Source: JBBSDP01 sp963754335 (lineage in GTDB: Bacteria; Planctomycetota; Phycisphaerae; Tepidisphaerales; Tepidisphaeraceae). Taken from it: a stretch of 64,000 nt of DNA. The DNA is taken from assembly GCA_963754335.1 (NCBI GenBank), contig CAVWFQ010000009.1, positions 320,139-384,138 of the forward strand. The letters are read 5' to 3'. The notes below the pieces were generated by a model. That model was not told the origin of the DNA, did no database searches, and was given only the letters and a program-made list of their open reading frames with translations. This document shows, one piece after another, positions 7,903 through 18,988 of this stretch (its first letter is position 1; every line of letters begins with the position of its first letter). The translations under genes were made by a program, and so were the position numbers.

Positions 7903-10316
7903 ATGATGCGTGCGTTCCTCGTGGGGCTGATCCTGGCGCTGGTTCCATCTGCCGCTTATGCCCAGGCAACGGGGTCTGTGGGATCGCTCGGATTCGGTTC
8001 CTGCTATCGGCCCAATTGCTGGACGCCGATGGTCGTCACGCTCAATTCGCAGTTGCCCACTTCGGCCAATTATCAGATTCAGGTTGTGCAGGAAGATCTG
8101 GACAAGGACACCGTCACCTTTGCGCACGATATCACGCTCAGCGCCGGTGCGACTGAGAACTACTGGGTCTATTTCATTCCGCAGCCGACTGACGGCGGGT
8201 TGCCGAAATCGCCGACGGAACTGCAAAAGGTGCTGAAGGTTTACCTCTCCACGAGGCCCGATTCGAACGGCCATTCGAAGCAATTGCTGCGCCTGCCACT
8301 CTCGTTTCCGATGCTGACCAATCTGGATCCCTCGAATGGCGACAGTGAGCGGGCCAAAGGACGGAAACTGATTTTGTGTGTATCTGATGGAAGCAGCCAA
8401 CCGCTCTGGGAGGAATATGAACACGCCGCCGGGATCGTTGAACAGCCGGTGATCGTGCGCGTCAACCTGGCTGATCTGCCGGAGAATGTGCTGGGTTATG
8501 ACGCCGTTGATTCCATCCTCTGGCTCTCCGCGAAGGCCGACAAGCTCGATGAAGCCGGATCGCGCCGGAAGGAGGCGATCGAGCAGTTTATTCGCAACGG
8601 CGGGCAGCTCGTCGTGTGTGCCCCGGCGGAGCCGCACGATATCGACGCCCTGGCGGACCTTCTTCCGATCGACTCGGCCTCGGTGACGATGGCCGATCAC
8701 AAGACCCTTCAGCCACTCTGGAATTTCACGGGGCCACGTCGGGCCAACGGAAGCCGCGACAAACCGATGTGGAATCACTGGGCGCAGATGGGAAGCCTTC
8801 ATCCCTTCAAATTTGCCCGGGCCACTCCAGTTGGAAATGCGGTGGTACAAGACTGGATCGATTGGCCGGAGGGGACGCCGAATAAGACGCCATGGCTGGT
8901 CCGCCGCGGCATCGGGCTGGGCTCTGTGACATGGGTGGCCCAGGACCTGGGCGATCCGGCGCTTCGGGGAGTGCGCGACCTGAAGGGGGGAATGATTAAC
9001 GAATCGGCGGGATGGCCCTATATCTGGGACCATGTTTTTGGCTGGAACAATGCGACCCGCCTTGGGTCGGACGACGACGACGAGATGAAAAAGGCCCGGG
9101 CGCTTTTCGACATGTCATCCCTTCTCAACCCGACCATCGACTTGGGAAAGTCGCTTTTCAGCGGCACTACGTTCGAAGGCAAAGGGGCGGGGCTGATGGG
9201 AATCGCCATCGCGTTTTTCATCATTTACTGGATCGTTGCCGGTCCCGGCAGCTTCCTTTTTCTCGCGAACAAAGGACGCAAGGAATGGAGCTGGTTTATC
9301 TTCGGCGCGGCGGCGATCGTTGCGGCGGGAATCACGGTGCTTCTGGTGCGGCTGGTACTGCGCGGCGATCCCGTCGTTCAGCATATGAGCATCGTTCAAC
9401 TCGTCCCCGGCGAACACACGCGCGTGCGCAGCCGGATCGGCCTTTACATCCCGCGAGATGGAGATCAGACGATCGAGCTGAGCGACACGGCCTCGGACGC
9501 GGTCAGCACCCTGACCGCGCTCGCCCAGCATCCGCAGGATGTGAGCGACAATGAGTTCCCCGCCGCCCAGGATTACACCATTCCGGTGCATGACGGGGAA
9601 CAGCCGGTCGCAGTGAAGATTCCGTTCCGCAGCACGCTCAAGAAAATCGAAGCGCGATGGACCGGCAATTCTCCGGGCGGGATACTTGGCTCCCCCAAAA
9701 TCCTGGGAAATCGCAATGGATTCATTGGCGGAACGCTCACCAACCAGACGGGCTATGATCTGAGGAATGTCTACTTCGCGTTTAACCATCCCCAGAACGG
9801 GGATAATCCGGCCGACTTGGTTTTGTACGTGCCGATGTGGAAAAATGGCCAGAACCTGGACCTGAGTGATGAGTTCAGCGCTGCCAAGAGCCGTCTTTCC
9901 GGCGCCGAGCCGGATGGAAAGAAGGGGAACGTAAAAGGCCCGCTCGACTATCTGTGGGCAGTCTTGTGGTATCAATGGGTGGTTAAGGAGGGAGGCGATG
10001 ATTCGGGCGGACGGAGATTTTCCTTTCCGATCATGAGTCTGATCGACCGGCTCCCGCCGCCGGCCGAGGGAAAATTTGGCGAGGCTGAAACCAAGAGTTT
10101 TGACCTCCTGCGCCGCGGGGGCGCGACTTGAATCTTTCGGGAGCGGTCGCCAGCGGCGAATTAGTTATCCTCGGCGAGGCCGGCACCCCGTTGCCGTGCC
10201 CGCTCAAAGTGGATGGCCAGAAAATGACCGGCGAAGGAACGAGTCTTTTTCAGGCGGTGCTTCCGTTGGATCGCACCGATGCCGAACCGGCTCCGACGAC
10301 ACAAGCCGGTTCGTAG
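7903..10316 (+). CDS. Large exported membrane protein with amidotransferase-like domain, linked to ABC exporter
   Basis: N-terminal signal peptide MMRAFLVGLILALVPSAAYAQA, then a beta-rich exported region. Residues ~190-270 (ILWLSAKADKLDEAGS, FIRNGGQLVVCAP) resemble the glutamine-amidotransferase-like fold seen in planctomycete membrane proteins. Two adjacent membrane helices occupy ~430-490 (GIAIAFFIIYWIVAG; FGAAAIVAAGITVLLVRL), with a further soluble C-terminal domain. The frame at GGAT* (10131) slips in a run of five G near 10115; the next frame continues RGRDLNLSGAVASGELVIL to 10316, so I extend the gene there. ATG 7903 is preferred over 7882 because it starts the signal peptide. It directly precedes an ABC ATPase and permease and is probably their accessory partner (inference). 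Substrate unknown. Confidence 0.7.
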
Positions 10317-10334
10317 TGCGGGCTTCAGCCCGTA
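10314..10334. repeat. Short palindromic repeat, family A copy 2
   Basis: TAGTGCGGGCTTCAGCCCGTA includes the palindrome GGGCTTCAGCCC. It is the inverted counterpart of the copy at 3191-3213, with one difference. The stop codon TAG of the preceding gene lies within it. It occupies the gap before the ABC ATPase gene. Confidence 0.7.
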
Positions 10335-10374
10335 TGAGCAGGAGAGAAGGCGGCGAGCAACAAAGCAGGTCTCC

Positions 10375-11309
10375 ATGGCCGTAATGATCAAGACCGTGAA
10401 CCTCACCAAGCGTTATGGAACGCTGGTCGCGCTCTCGAATCTTAATCTCGAGATCGAGGAGGGGGATTGCTACGGGTTTATCGGCCCTAACGGCGCCGGC
10501 AAAAGCACCACGATCAAGATTCTGGCCACTCTGCTACAGCCCACCTGGGGCGAAGCTCGAATTTGCGATTATGTCGTCGGATACCAGTCGCGATTGATCC
10601 GCCCTCTCATCGGTTACGTGCCGGATTATTTCGGGGCGTACGAAGACATGGTGGTGCAGGAATATCTTGAATTCTTCGCCGCCGCCTACAACATCAATGG
10701 AGCCGCCCGAGTCAAGATCGTCAACGACGTCCTGGAGCTGACGGATCTGGCTTACAAGCGCGATGCTCCGGTCGATGGCTTGTCCCGTGGCATGAAGCAG
10801 CGCCTCTCGATCGGCCGCGTGCTGGTGCACGATCCCAAAGTCCTCCTGCTGGACGAACCCGCCGGCAACCTCGATCCGCGCGCCGAATCGAAATGCGCGA
10901 GCTCCTCAAGGAATTGCAGCGCCGCGAAAAGACCATTTTGATCAGCTCCCACATTCTGCCGGAGTTGGCGGACCTGTGTAACAAGGTCGGCGTGATCGAG
11001 CAGGGGGAGTTGCTTTACAGCGGTCCCGTGACTGACATCGTCCGCCGCGCGCGAAGCGGCACGGTGCTGCACGTCAAAGTCGCCGAAAACCAGGAACTAG
11101 CCGCGGCGCTGCTGAGCCAGAATCCGAGCGTGGCCAACGTGGCCGCGAACAACGGTTACATGGAAGTCGCGCTGAAAGATGGCGTGCAGGATTACACCTT
11201 TGTCCCGCAAACTTTAGTGACCGCCGGTTATCGGCTGACGATGCTGAAAGAAGAAGAGGTCAATCTGGAAACGGCGTTTATGCGGCTGACTAAGGGGATG
11301 GTGCAATAG
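10375..11309 (+). CDS. ABC transporter ATP-binding protein, frame broken
   Basis: ABC ATPase of the ABC-2 exporter class. Walker A GPNGAGKSTT at ~38-47, Q-loop region with IGYVPDYFGAYEDM, signature LSRGMKQRLSIGR at ~141-153, Walker B VLLLDEPAGNLDP, and, after the frame slip near 10885, the switch His in TILISSHILPELADLC. The C-terminal ~90 residues form the usual regulatory tail of exporter ATPases. The slip comes at LDPRA, where the next frame continues IEMRELLKELQ. Length when joined is ~311. It lies 41 bases upstream of the permease gene, separated only by a short GGAGCCA repeat, and forms the exporter with it. Confidence 0.88.
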
Positions 11310-11313
11310 GGTA

Positions 11314-11335
11314 GGAGCCAGGAGCCAGGAGCCAG
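11314..11335. repeat. Tandem GGAGCCA heptamers
   Basis: Three exact head-to-tail copies of GGAGCCA plus a trailing G, in the 40-base gap between the ABC ATPase and its permease. The G-rich repeat may also supply ribosome binding to the downstream ATG at 11350. Length variation by slippage is possible. Confidence 0.65.
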
Positions 11336-11349
11336 AAAAAAGAACCTGA

Positions 11350-13443
11350 ATGCTTGGAATCACTGAATATGCCTGGCGACTCATTCCTGCGAATCCGATT
11401 CTCCTTCGGGTGGTGGAGACGGCGGGCAAGCGGCGGCGCGATCTGATTATCCGATGCGGCTACCTTGGCCTGCTCGTCATGCTGGTGATCATCTCTCTGC
11501 TGCCCGGTGGGACCACGTCCGGCGGAAGCTTATCTGATCTGGCCAAGAGCAGCGCCGTTCTGTTCCAGCGGATGAGCTATCTCCAGCTTGGACTGGTTGC
11601 GCTGCTGGCGCCGATCTTCACCGCCGGCGCGATCACGCAGGAAAAGGATTCGCAAACCTACGACATCCTGCTGACCACGCCGTTGACCAACGGGCAGATC
11701 GTTCTCGGCTCGCTCCTGTCGCGGCTGTTTTTCGTGGTCGCGCTCCTGGTCAGCGGGATTCCGATTTTCTCCATCACGCAGATTTTCGGCGGAGTTGCAA
11801 TCAGCAGCATCGTTCAATCCTTTTTCATCGCCGCGGCCACCGCGTTTGTCACCGGCGCTCTGGCGATGGCGATTGCCGTTTTCAAAGTGGGGACTCGGCG
11901 AACGATTTTCAGCTTCTACCTCTTCGTCGTGATTTACCTGGTCGGGCTTTTTGTGCTGGATCAGGTGCCTTATTTCCAGATCAATGGACATCAGATCAAT
12001 TCAAACATCGTCTGCCATACAAGCTGGTTTACCGGATTGCAGCCGTTCCTGGCATTGCGAGCGACGTTTCACGACCCGGCCTACAACGCGCCGTTGCTCG
12101 GCGATTTGCCTCCCAATCTGCAGGCGTGGCCGATGGGGTGGTACCTGAGCGATCCCGCCGGCTTCTACACCACGGTGATGTTGGCTTTGAGTTTCATCCT
12201 GGTGATGCCATCGATCGTGTTTCTGCGCCGTCTGGCGCAGTCGACGACATCGCTCAAGACGCTAATTCTCCAGCGGATCGGACTGACCCGCGGCGACCGC
12301 ACCCGAAAGCCGCGCACGGTCTGGAGCAATCCGATCGCCTGGCGGGAGGCCAAGACCAAGGCATCGGCCGCAAAGGCCTCCGCGCTGCGCTATGGGTTCA
12401 TTGGATTGGGACTTATCGGGGCACTCGCGCTGGTTTATCTTTATGCCTCGCTCGTCGCGCCGACGAGTAATCAGTACATCGATGCGCTTTCGTATGATCC
12501 GGCCCATCATCTTCTGACCGTCTACACGCTCGATGGCACGGCGACGACGCTGCCGCTTCAGCCGTACACCACTTTCAAGTTGAACGGCAATGACAGCGCG
12601 GTTGAAGCGCTGCGCGGTAAGTTGAGCGTGCATGCGGCGAGCAACAATTCCACCGCGACTCCCGCGTGGGTTTCCATCGATGCATGGGACCTGCCGCGCC
12701 GGTTGAGCGCTGACGAATCGCGAAAATATCTCCTGGGCATCGTGACGATCGAATTTGCCGTGATCCTCCTGATTGTCACCAACGCCGCGGCCAGCACGGT
12801 TACGCGCGAGAAGGAGGATGGAACGCTCGATTTGCTGCTCAGCACGCCCATCACCAGCCGCTATTACATCTGGGGAAAATTGCGCGGCCTGGTCAGCTTT
12901 ATTCTGCCGCTGGTGGCCGTTCCGGTCGCGAGCGCGCTCTTCTTCGTGATCTACGATTTGTTCCGGCGTTTTTCGGGCCCCCATGATGCCGCATTTGAAT
13001 GGGTCGTCTTTCCCGAGGCGCTCCTGATCCTGCCCGCCACGCTGGTGATCGTCTCGGCTTTTGCCGCGATTGTCGGAATGCAGATGTCGCTGCGATGCCG
13101 CAAGACGGTCGTTGCCGTGATGAGCAGCGTGGGGATCGTGGTCGGATTGTGCGCGATGCTCGGTTTCTGCGGGTTCCAACTCCTCCAGTCCAACAGCGCC
13201 GGCGGGATGGGGCCGGTGATCGGGAGCTTCAGTCCATTTACCGTCATGACGATGGAGATCGATCCGTACGATTTTGCCCAGGGTGCTTTCGTCCGGTCGG
13301 ATCCGGACGGGGTTTTCGGGGCGCGGATCTGGGTGCTGGTCGTCAGCGTGATCGCCGTCGCCGCTTATGCCGGCCTGGTCGCGGCAATGTACAAGTCGAT
13401 GGTAAAGAATTTCGATATGACGATCCGCAAACAGTCGAGATAA
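11350..13443 (+). CDS. ABC-2 type exporter permease, double-length
   Basis: A 697-residue polytopic membrane protein. It is built from two permease-like halves, each carrying the same cytoplasmic motif after its first helices: TQEKDSQTYDILLTTP at ~95 and TREKEDGTLDLLLSTP at ~482. The halves are joined by a soluble region (~350-470) that includes a predicted extracytoplasmic part (YDPAHHLLTVYTLDGTATT). Multiple hydrophobic helices surround each motif. One polypeptide can thus supply the whole transmembrane dimer. It follows the ATPase gene by 40 bases and is its partner. Substrate cannot be told from sequence; lipid, polysaccharide or peptide export are all possible. Intact frame throughout. 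Confidence 0.85.
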   Translation: MLGITEYAWRLIPANPILLRVVETAGKRRRDLIIRCGYLGLLVMLVIISLLPGGTTSGGSLSDLAKSSAVLFQRMSYLQLGLVALLAPIFTAGAITQEKDSQTYDILLTTPLTNGQIVLGSLLSRLFFVVALLVSGIPIFSITQIFGGVAISSIVQSFFIAAATAFVTGALAMAIAVFKVGTRRTIFSFYLFVVIYLVGLFVLDQVPYFQINGHQINSNIVCHTSWFTGLQPFLALRATFHDPAYNAPLLGDLPPNLQAWPMGWYLSDPAGFYTTVMLALSFILVMPSIVFLRRLAQSTTSLKTLILQRIGLTRGDRTRKPRTVWSNPIAWREAKTKASAAKASALRYGFIGLGLIGALALVYLYASLVAPTSNQYIDALSYDPAHHLLTVYTLDGTATTLPLQPYTTFKLNGNDSAVEALRGKLSVHAASNNSTATPAWVSIDAWDLPRRLSADESRKYLLGIVTIEFAVILLIVTNAAASTVTREKEDGTLDLLLSTPITSRYYIWGKLRGLVSFILPLVAVPVASALFFVIYDLFRRFSGPHDAAFEWVVFPEALLILPATLVIVSAFAAIVGMQMSLRCRKTVVAVMSSVGIVVGLCAMLGFCGFQLLQSNSAGGMGPVIGSFSPFTVMTMEIDPYDFAQGAFVRSDPDGVFGARIWVLVVSVIAVAAYAGLVAAMYKSMVKNFDMTIRKQSR

Positions 13444-13444
13444 A

Positions 13445-13648
13445 TCCCGGATCATCCACGCAAAGACTGATTAAGGAGCCCCGCACGAAGTAAGCGGAAA
13501 AGTTCTCTCGTTTACCGAGTACGTTCCCGCTTACTTCGTGCGCGGCCCCTTGCAATTTGTCATGACCAACAGACAGTTCTCTCGTTTACCGAGCACCTTC
13601 CCGCTTACTTCGTGCGCGGCTCCTCCAGATTCGTCCCGGATCATCCAC
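13445..13648. repeat. Composite repeat of family B flanked by 15-bp direct repeats
   Basis: A full hairpin (arms around 13475-13500 and 13532-13556, built from GCACGAAGTAAGCGG and CCGCTTACTTCGTGC) is followed by an extra direct half-copy at ~13574-13625 that repeats TTCTCTCGTTTACCGAG and CCGCTTACTTCGTGCGCGGC. TCCCGGATCATCCAC occurs exactly at 13445-13459 and again at 13634-13648. The same hairpin-plus-half-copy arrangement recurs at 36208-36336. It fills the gap between the convergent permease and AsmA genes; the right direct repeat includes the AsmA stop codon. Confidence 0.75.
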
Positions 13649-16600
13649 CCTTCTTTTTCGCCATCACCAGCGTCACCTCTCCCCCTTCGTGATCGTCTGA
13701 CGGGTCGAAGGCGGCATGGGTGAGATGGATGCGCTGATCGACGCCGGGAATTCCACTCGCCACCAGATAGGCGCGGACCGCCTCAAGCCGCTGGCGGCCG
13801 ATTTCCAGGCAGGCGGCGCGAGTGCGGCGCGGCGCCTGACGGTCAGCGCCGGGGCGAAGCAGGTCGTAAAGCCGGTCCAGACCGTTTTCCGTCTGCGCCA
13901 GTTCCAAGTCGATCTGCCGCAATCGGGCAACGGACGGCTGCGCCTCCGTCGCGGACCAGCTGGCGAGCTCGCCGCGCGCGGAGCCGGCCACGGCCGAACG
14001 GATCACCAGCAGTTGAGCTTTCTTTCGGCGCAGATTGGCCGCAAGGACCTGGCACTCTTCCGGCGTCGGATTGGCACGGATCGCGGCGCGCGTTACGTCG
14101 CCGCTGCCCAGTTCGTGTTTCACGGTGACTTCCAGCGACTTGTCCTTCTTCAATTTTTCGATGACGGCCGTGAGTGACACTGCGTCGTTCGCCGACAAGA
14201 CCGCATCTCCGCCGGCAAAATCGAGGTTCACGGGAGGGATCGTGTCTTTTCCGTGCTTGCCGAGCCCGAAAATATCGTTGACTGCCTTGACCGGTGCACT
14301 GGCGATCGCGGTGAGAATCACCGACGCGACGGCACCCACCATCTGTCCTCCAAGGCCGTCGATCTTTCCTTTAGCCACCTGGACGGCGATTGGAATGGTG
14401 ATCCCGCCATCAGGATCCTGAAGGGCTCCGATTGCCGGATCGAGCGCTATCGGAAGTTTCAGCGCCTTTTGAATTGGCCCGTTTGGCGGCTCATCGATAC
14501 TCAGATCGGTAAAGACGATTTTGGTGCTGGTCTGCGTCGTGCCGTCGCCGGGAAATCGCAGATCGGTGTTGGTGTCGAGATTGCCAGAGTTCAAAGTTAC
14601 ACCGAGCGCATGCGCGACGCCGCGGAAACCGGAAAGGTCGAGCGCGCTCAGTGAACTCTTGGCCCACCCTTTGGGCGCCGGATAGAGAGAAAGGCTTCCA
14701 CTGGCGGTCGCCTGAGCGAAGAGCTCGCGTTGTTCGGTGGCGTCAGGCGCAGCCCCCTTCTTCAAACTCGGCAGCGCGGCCTTGCCGGCGCTGGCAGTCA
14801 AACTGAATCGGAACGGCTTATCCTCGTATAAAGCCAGGTTGCTCAGGTCACGCGCCTCCATGTCGAGCCCGGTGATGGGGAGGACCAGCGGGGGAATCAT
14901 CACCTGATCCCGGAACGTAAGATCCGCGCCGTTGATCGTGAGCTTGTCGATGCGGATTTCGTGAGCCGGCCGGGCCGACGCGACCGCCGCGGGGCTGGGC
15001 GATGCGGCCGGCGCCGTCGCGGGGGTGGCTGGTTTTTCCTTCTTTTCCGCGGGCTGCGTGTCTGGTACGCCGAATGCCATCAGCTCCGGGGGGAGCTTGA
15101 ACACGATGCCGGCTAAATGCAGCCCATCTTTGTCGCGCAGGGCGCTGCCGATCGGTTTGGTGATTTCAATCGAGCGAATCTCCAGGTTGCCACTTTTCGG
15201 ATCAAACCGAATCCCGTCGGAGCGAACCTCGTCAACCCCGGCAAGCACGGTTCCATCCGGCTTGTCTTTAAACGCCACCTGGTTGAGCACAAATTCGCCG
15301 CCCATCGGACGGGAGAAATCAAATCCGACCGGATGAACCTGCACGAGCTTGGCCTGTCCCTCGAGGTGAGCATGGAACTGGCCGTCCTGGAGGGGAGCGC
15401 CGTCTAGTTGGTCCTTCAATTCGGGAAAGAGCGCCGTCACGCTGTCGCCGCGAATGCCCGAGGCGGACAGATCGATCACAAGCGTCGGCCGTGCCACCAG
15501 CGGGGCAACATCAATGTTGCAGTTGATCGATGAGATGGCCGGCTGGATCGCGCCGGTCAGTAGCAATTGGACGGGCGGATGCGATTCGGCATCATCGCCG
15601 AGCAATTCAATCGGCTGACGATTCTTCAGCACTATCTCGGAAAGCACGAGAGGTTCGGATCCTGGCCGACCCTCATCGGCGTAAGCGGCGCGCCGAAGAT
15701 TCAGATTGAGTTTTGCGAGACTGATGAGCGGCAATTTCTGCAAAACCTGGGCCGCACTGGGTAGCGTTGTCGGCGTTTCGGCCGGGCCTGAAGGCGGCGC
15801 GACTGCAACGGCCGGCAGAGTCGTCGGCGCCGGCCTAGTCGCGGGAGCAGAAGGCTCGGTTGTCGGTTGAGCCGGGGCAGCGATGGCAATACCGCATGCC
15901 TTAAGCGTTCCGTCTTTCGATTTGCGGATGTCCGTCTCGAGGCCGGTCACCGACACTTCATCAAACGCCATGATGCGGTGCGCCAGATCGAGGCGCGTCA
16001 GCAAAACTTTCGCGCCTTCGAGCTTCAGGAGCGGCGAATCCTGATCTCCCTCACGCAACTCGGTTGCGCCGACAGTGAGCTGCGCATTTTCCCCACCTTT
16101 GGGCTCAGGCGCGACAGCAACATCGATGGTTGATGTGAAACGGCCGTCCTTCAATTCCAGGCGCGTCCCCGGCGGAAAATATGAATTGACGGATCCAGAA
16201 CGAATGCCGGTCGTCTTGATGTCCAGATGAAGACCCGGCGCGAGAGGCGAAGTGGATAGGCCGCCGGTCGCATGAAGGGTGTCGAGAATTCCATCAGCCA
16301 CGAGATGAGCATCAAGTTTCGCGGAAGCCGCTGTCCGGCCGAGAACCAGATCGTTCAGGCTTACGTCCGCATGCGCCGTGGTTTGAACGGCCGGTTTCAC
16401 GGCTCGATCATTCCAGCCGATCGCCGCGCCGTCGACGGCAATCCTTTTCACCGTCGCTGGATAGTTGCTGTTGGAGGCCAGCGCCTGCAGCAGCATCGCC
16501 AGGGGATCAGGGCCAAGCTGGCCGACCGTGATCGGGCCCGGTGGTTTGGGAGGGGGCGCGAGGAGATGGATGCCGGCCGCGATCAGCGTTCCATCGGGAT

Positions 16601-18988
16601 TGCGAGCCACGTCTAATCGCGGCTTGCTCACGACCACCTCGCCGACCGACATCTCCCGCGACAGCAAGTCAGCATCATGAATGCCAAAAGTATCCAGACC
16701 GGCGAGTTCATGCTCGCCGTCTTTCAGGTGAAGGTCTTTCACATCGAGCGAGGCGCGCAGGCCGTCGGCGGTTTCTTGCAGGTCGGCCGTCGCATGAAGT
16801 TGCAGGGAGGCATCATGAATGAGCGGCTCCACGCCGAGCGCCTTGAGCGTTGGGGCGAGCGCGTCGCCGCTCAGCTTCGTTCCGCGGACATCGACCGCGA
16901 GCGCAGCTCCGCCGGGCTTCGGGGTGATCGTTCCCTGCGCGGAAAGCCGCTCCGCCAATCCGGGCGCCGTGAGCCACGCGTTCAGCTTCGCGGGAACGCC
17001 CGTCGCCGCCTTTGCATCCGGATCGATAACAAGGTTGTCCAGCTCCACCAATGCATCCTTGAGCGCGACGGAAACCGGGGGTTTGGCGAAAGCATCATCA
17101 AACGAAAACCCGACATCCTTCCAGGCGAAGTGTCCGATCTCCAGGCGCGGCAGTCCCGGCGATGCCGGTTCTGTTGCGGCGGCGGGCGCCGCTTCGGCGG
17201 TGCTCGGGCCCGGCTTGGCTGAAGGATCGACCTTCGCCGATTTCGCAGGACGCGTACGGAAACCCAGAAGCGTCGAGCGCCCGGTCGATTCGCGACGAGC
17301 GGCGAGGCGCGGCCCGGAGATCTCCAGCGTTCCGACATGCACTCGATGATTCGCCGAATCCAGGCCCGCGTCAGCAAGGTGAACGCCGGCGAGGGTGAAC
17401 AGATCTTTTCCCTCGTCGCGCAACACCACGTGATCGAGCTGCGCATCGCTGATCGCCAGGCCGCCGCGCGGCGAAAGCACGGCACGCGCTTCGCAACCGA
17501 AGCTGGCATCGTGCAGGAGCGATTCCAGGCCGATGGCTTCCAGATAAGGCCGCAGCGCCGCGGGATTGATTCCGTGGGCCTGGACGCTGAGATTCGCAGT
17601 CTGTTGTTTGCCGGATAAATCGGCCTTGCCGTCGAGAGAGATCAGTTTGATCAATCCCGGCGCATGCATCTGCGCGAAGAGTGTTCCCGTCTGATCGAGC
17701 GTTCCGCCACCGCCTGGGCTGGCTTTCACCTCATCGATCACAAACGCCAGATCGGTGGCGGGGGTGACGTAGTGGTCGTGAAACGTGGCCGCAACGTCCT
17801 TGATTTCCAACGAAACGAGGCTCACGGCAATCGATTTGGAGCTTGGTCCCGTTGTCGGGGCAGCCGCCGGAAGCAAAACGGGCAGCGGGTTGCTTTGTCG
17901 GCGGCTCACTTGGATTCCAGGAGGAGCCGGCGAAATGGATTCCGCCGTCCGGCTGGCGATCGGCGTCCAGGCGAACGCCCTGAATCGAGAGTTTCGAAAA
18001 TTCGGCCGCCGTTTCGGACAGAGAACTGGCGTCGATTGTGAAATGCTCAAGCGTGAATGAACGATTTCCGTCTGCGATCGCCGTCACATTCTCAAATGAC
18101 AGCCCGGCCGCGAGTGAGCCGGGCTTCTGGCCCGGGGCGGCGTGAACTTTCGCATCGAGTTTTACAGAAATTCCTTCAGCCGCGGCCCGCAGCCCGAGAA
18201 GGCTCATGTAACCGTCGAGCGGGTGAAGATGCAGACCCGTCAGGTTGAGCTTAACGCTGGCATCGAGGGCATTGGCCCGCGTGGCGGCCTCCCCTTCAAT
18301 GCGCAGGTCATCGAGGATCGGGTCGCTGTTCAAATCCATGACAAAGTGCGTCGGCCGCGATAAGGACCCGATGTCGGTCAGCCACATGTTGAGTTCGAGC
18401 TGGGTATCAAGAGCCGGCTTCAGCAAGGGATCGCGAAGATGTACATGCACCTGCTGGAGACGGAAGATATCGACCCTGATTGGCGGGTTCAGATCGACCG
18501 CCTGCGGTTTTGCGTTGTTCGCGGCGGGCGCGGTCGTGGTTTGCGGCAGATGCTTGAGAATGGGAATCGAGCCGTCGGCCTTTCGTTCCAGCAAGAGATC
18601 AATTCCCTCGGCCTCGGCTCGGCGCACAACGAGTTTTCCGCGAAGAAGCGGCAGGGCAGAGATGTCGCCACGGCAATATTCCGCCTTGAAGAGCGGCTCG
18701 CCCCCTTCCTTGGGCGCGATCGTCAGATTCCACAATCCGACGTCGCTGTCGATCAGGTACATGTCCGAGTGGTCGTAGGTGCAAGTCAGTCCATATTGGC
18801 CGGCGATCTTCTGCAGCACTGACGGAAGCAGCGCCACGATCATCACGCGTGTGAAGATCACCACGCCGAGCAGAACGATCAACGTAACGAGAATTCGTCT
18901 GCGCCATTTTCGCGCGGGTACGGACCGGCTTTGGCTCGCCGGGCGCGGGCGTCGCAGGCACGGTGTCGGGAGGGGTCGATTCGCTCAT
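13641..18988 (-). CDS. Giant AsmA-like/DUF748 envelope protein, frame broken twice
   Basis: About 1780 residues. A Pro-rich cytoplasmic N-terminus (MSESTPPDTVPATPAPG) and a single membrane anchor (ILVTLIVLLGVVIFTRVMIVALLP) precede a very long series of repeated AsmA/TamB-like beta segments, each with the pattern ...SVGEVVVSKPRLDVARNPDG, ...LEISGPRLAARRES, ...ITKPIGSALRDKDG. Low-complexity Ala/Pro/Thr linkers separate the repeats. The C-terminal ~250 residues resemble DUF748, ending in an OmpA-like part (DLELAQTENGLDRL; HAAFDPSDDHEGGEVTLVMAK). Such proteins span the periplasm and are implicated in lipid transport or outer-membrane homeostasis. Breaks: an AAAA run near 18910 and near 17885. Its ATG overlaps the stop of the upstream lipoprotein gene (ATGA), and lpxK lies further upstream, consistent with an envelope role. 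Confidence 0.82.

Noticed and set aside
7843..9033. A 396-codon minus-strand frame under the large membrane protein gene
   Set aside because: Antisense shadow; the plus-strand frame has a signal peptide and helices, the minus one has neither.
12262..13455. A ~397-codon minus-strand frame opposite the ABC permease
   Set aside because: Shadow of an intact polytopic membrane protein; the translation is Arg/Asp/His-rich, without domains.
13445..13648. CRISPR array
   Set aside because: Units are inverted, unequally spaced and only three in number; spacers are not unique sequences and no cas genes are in the window.
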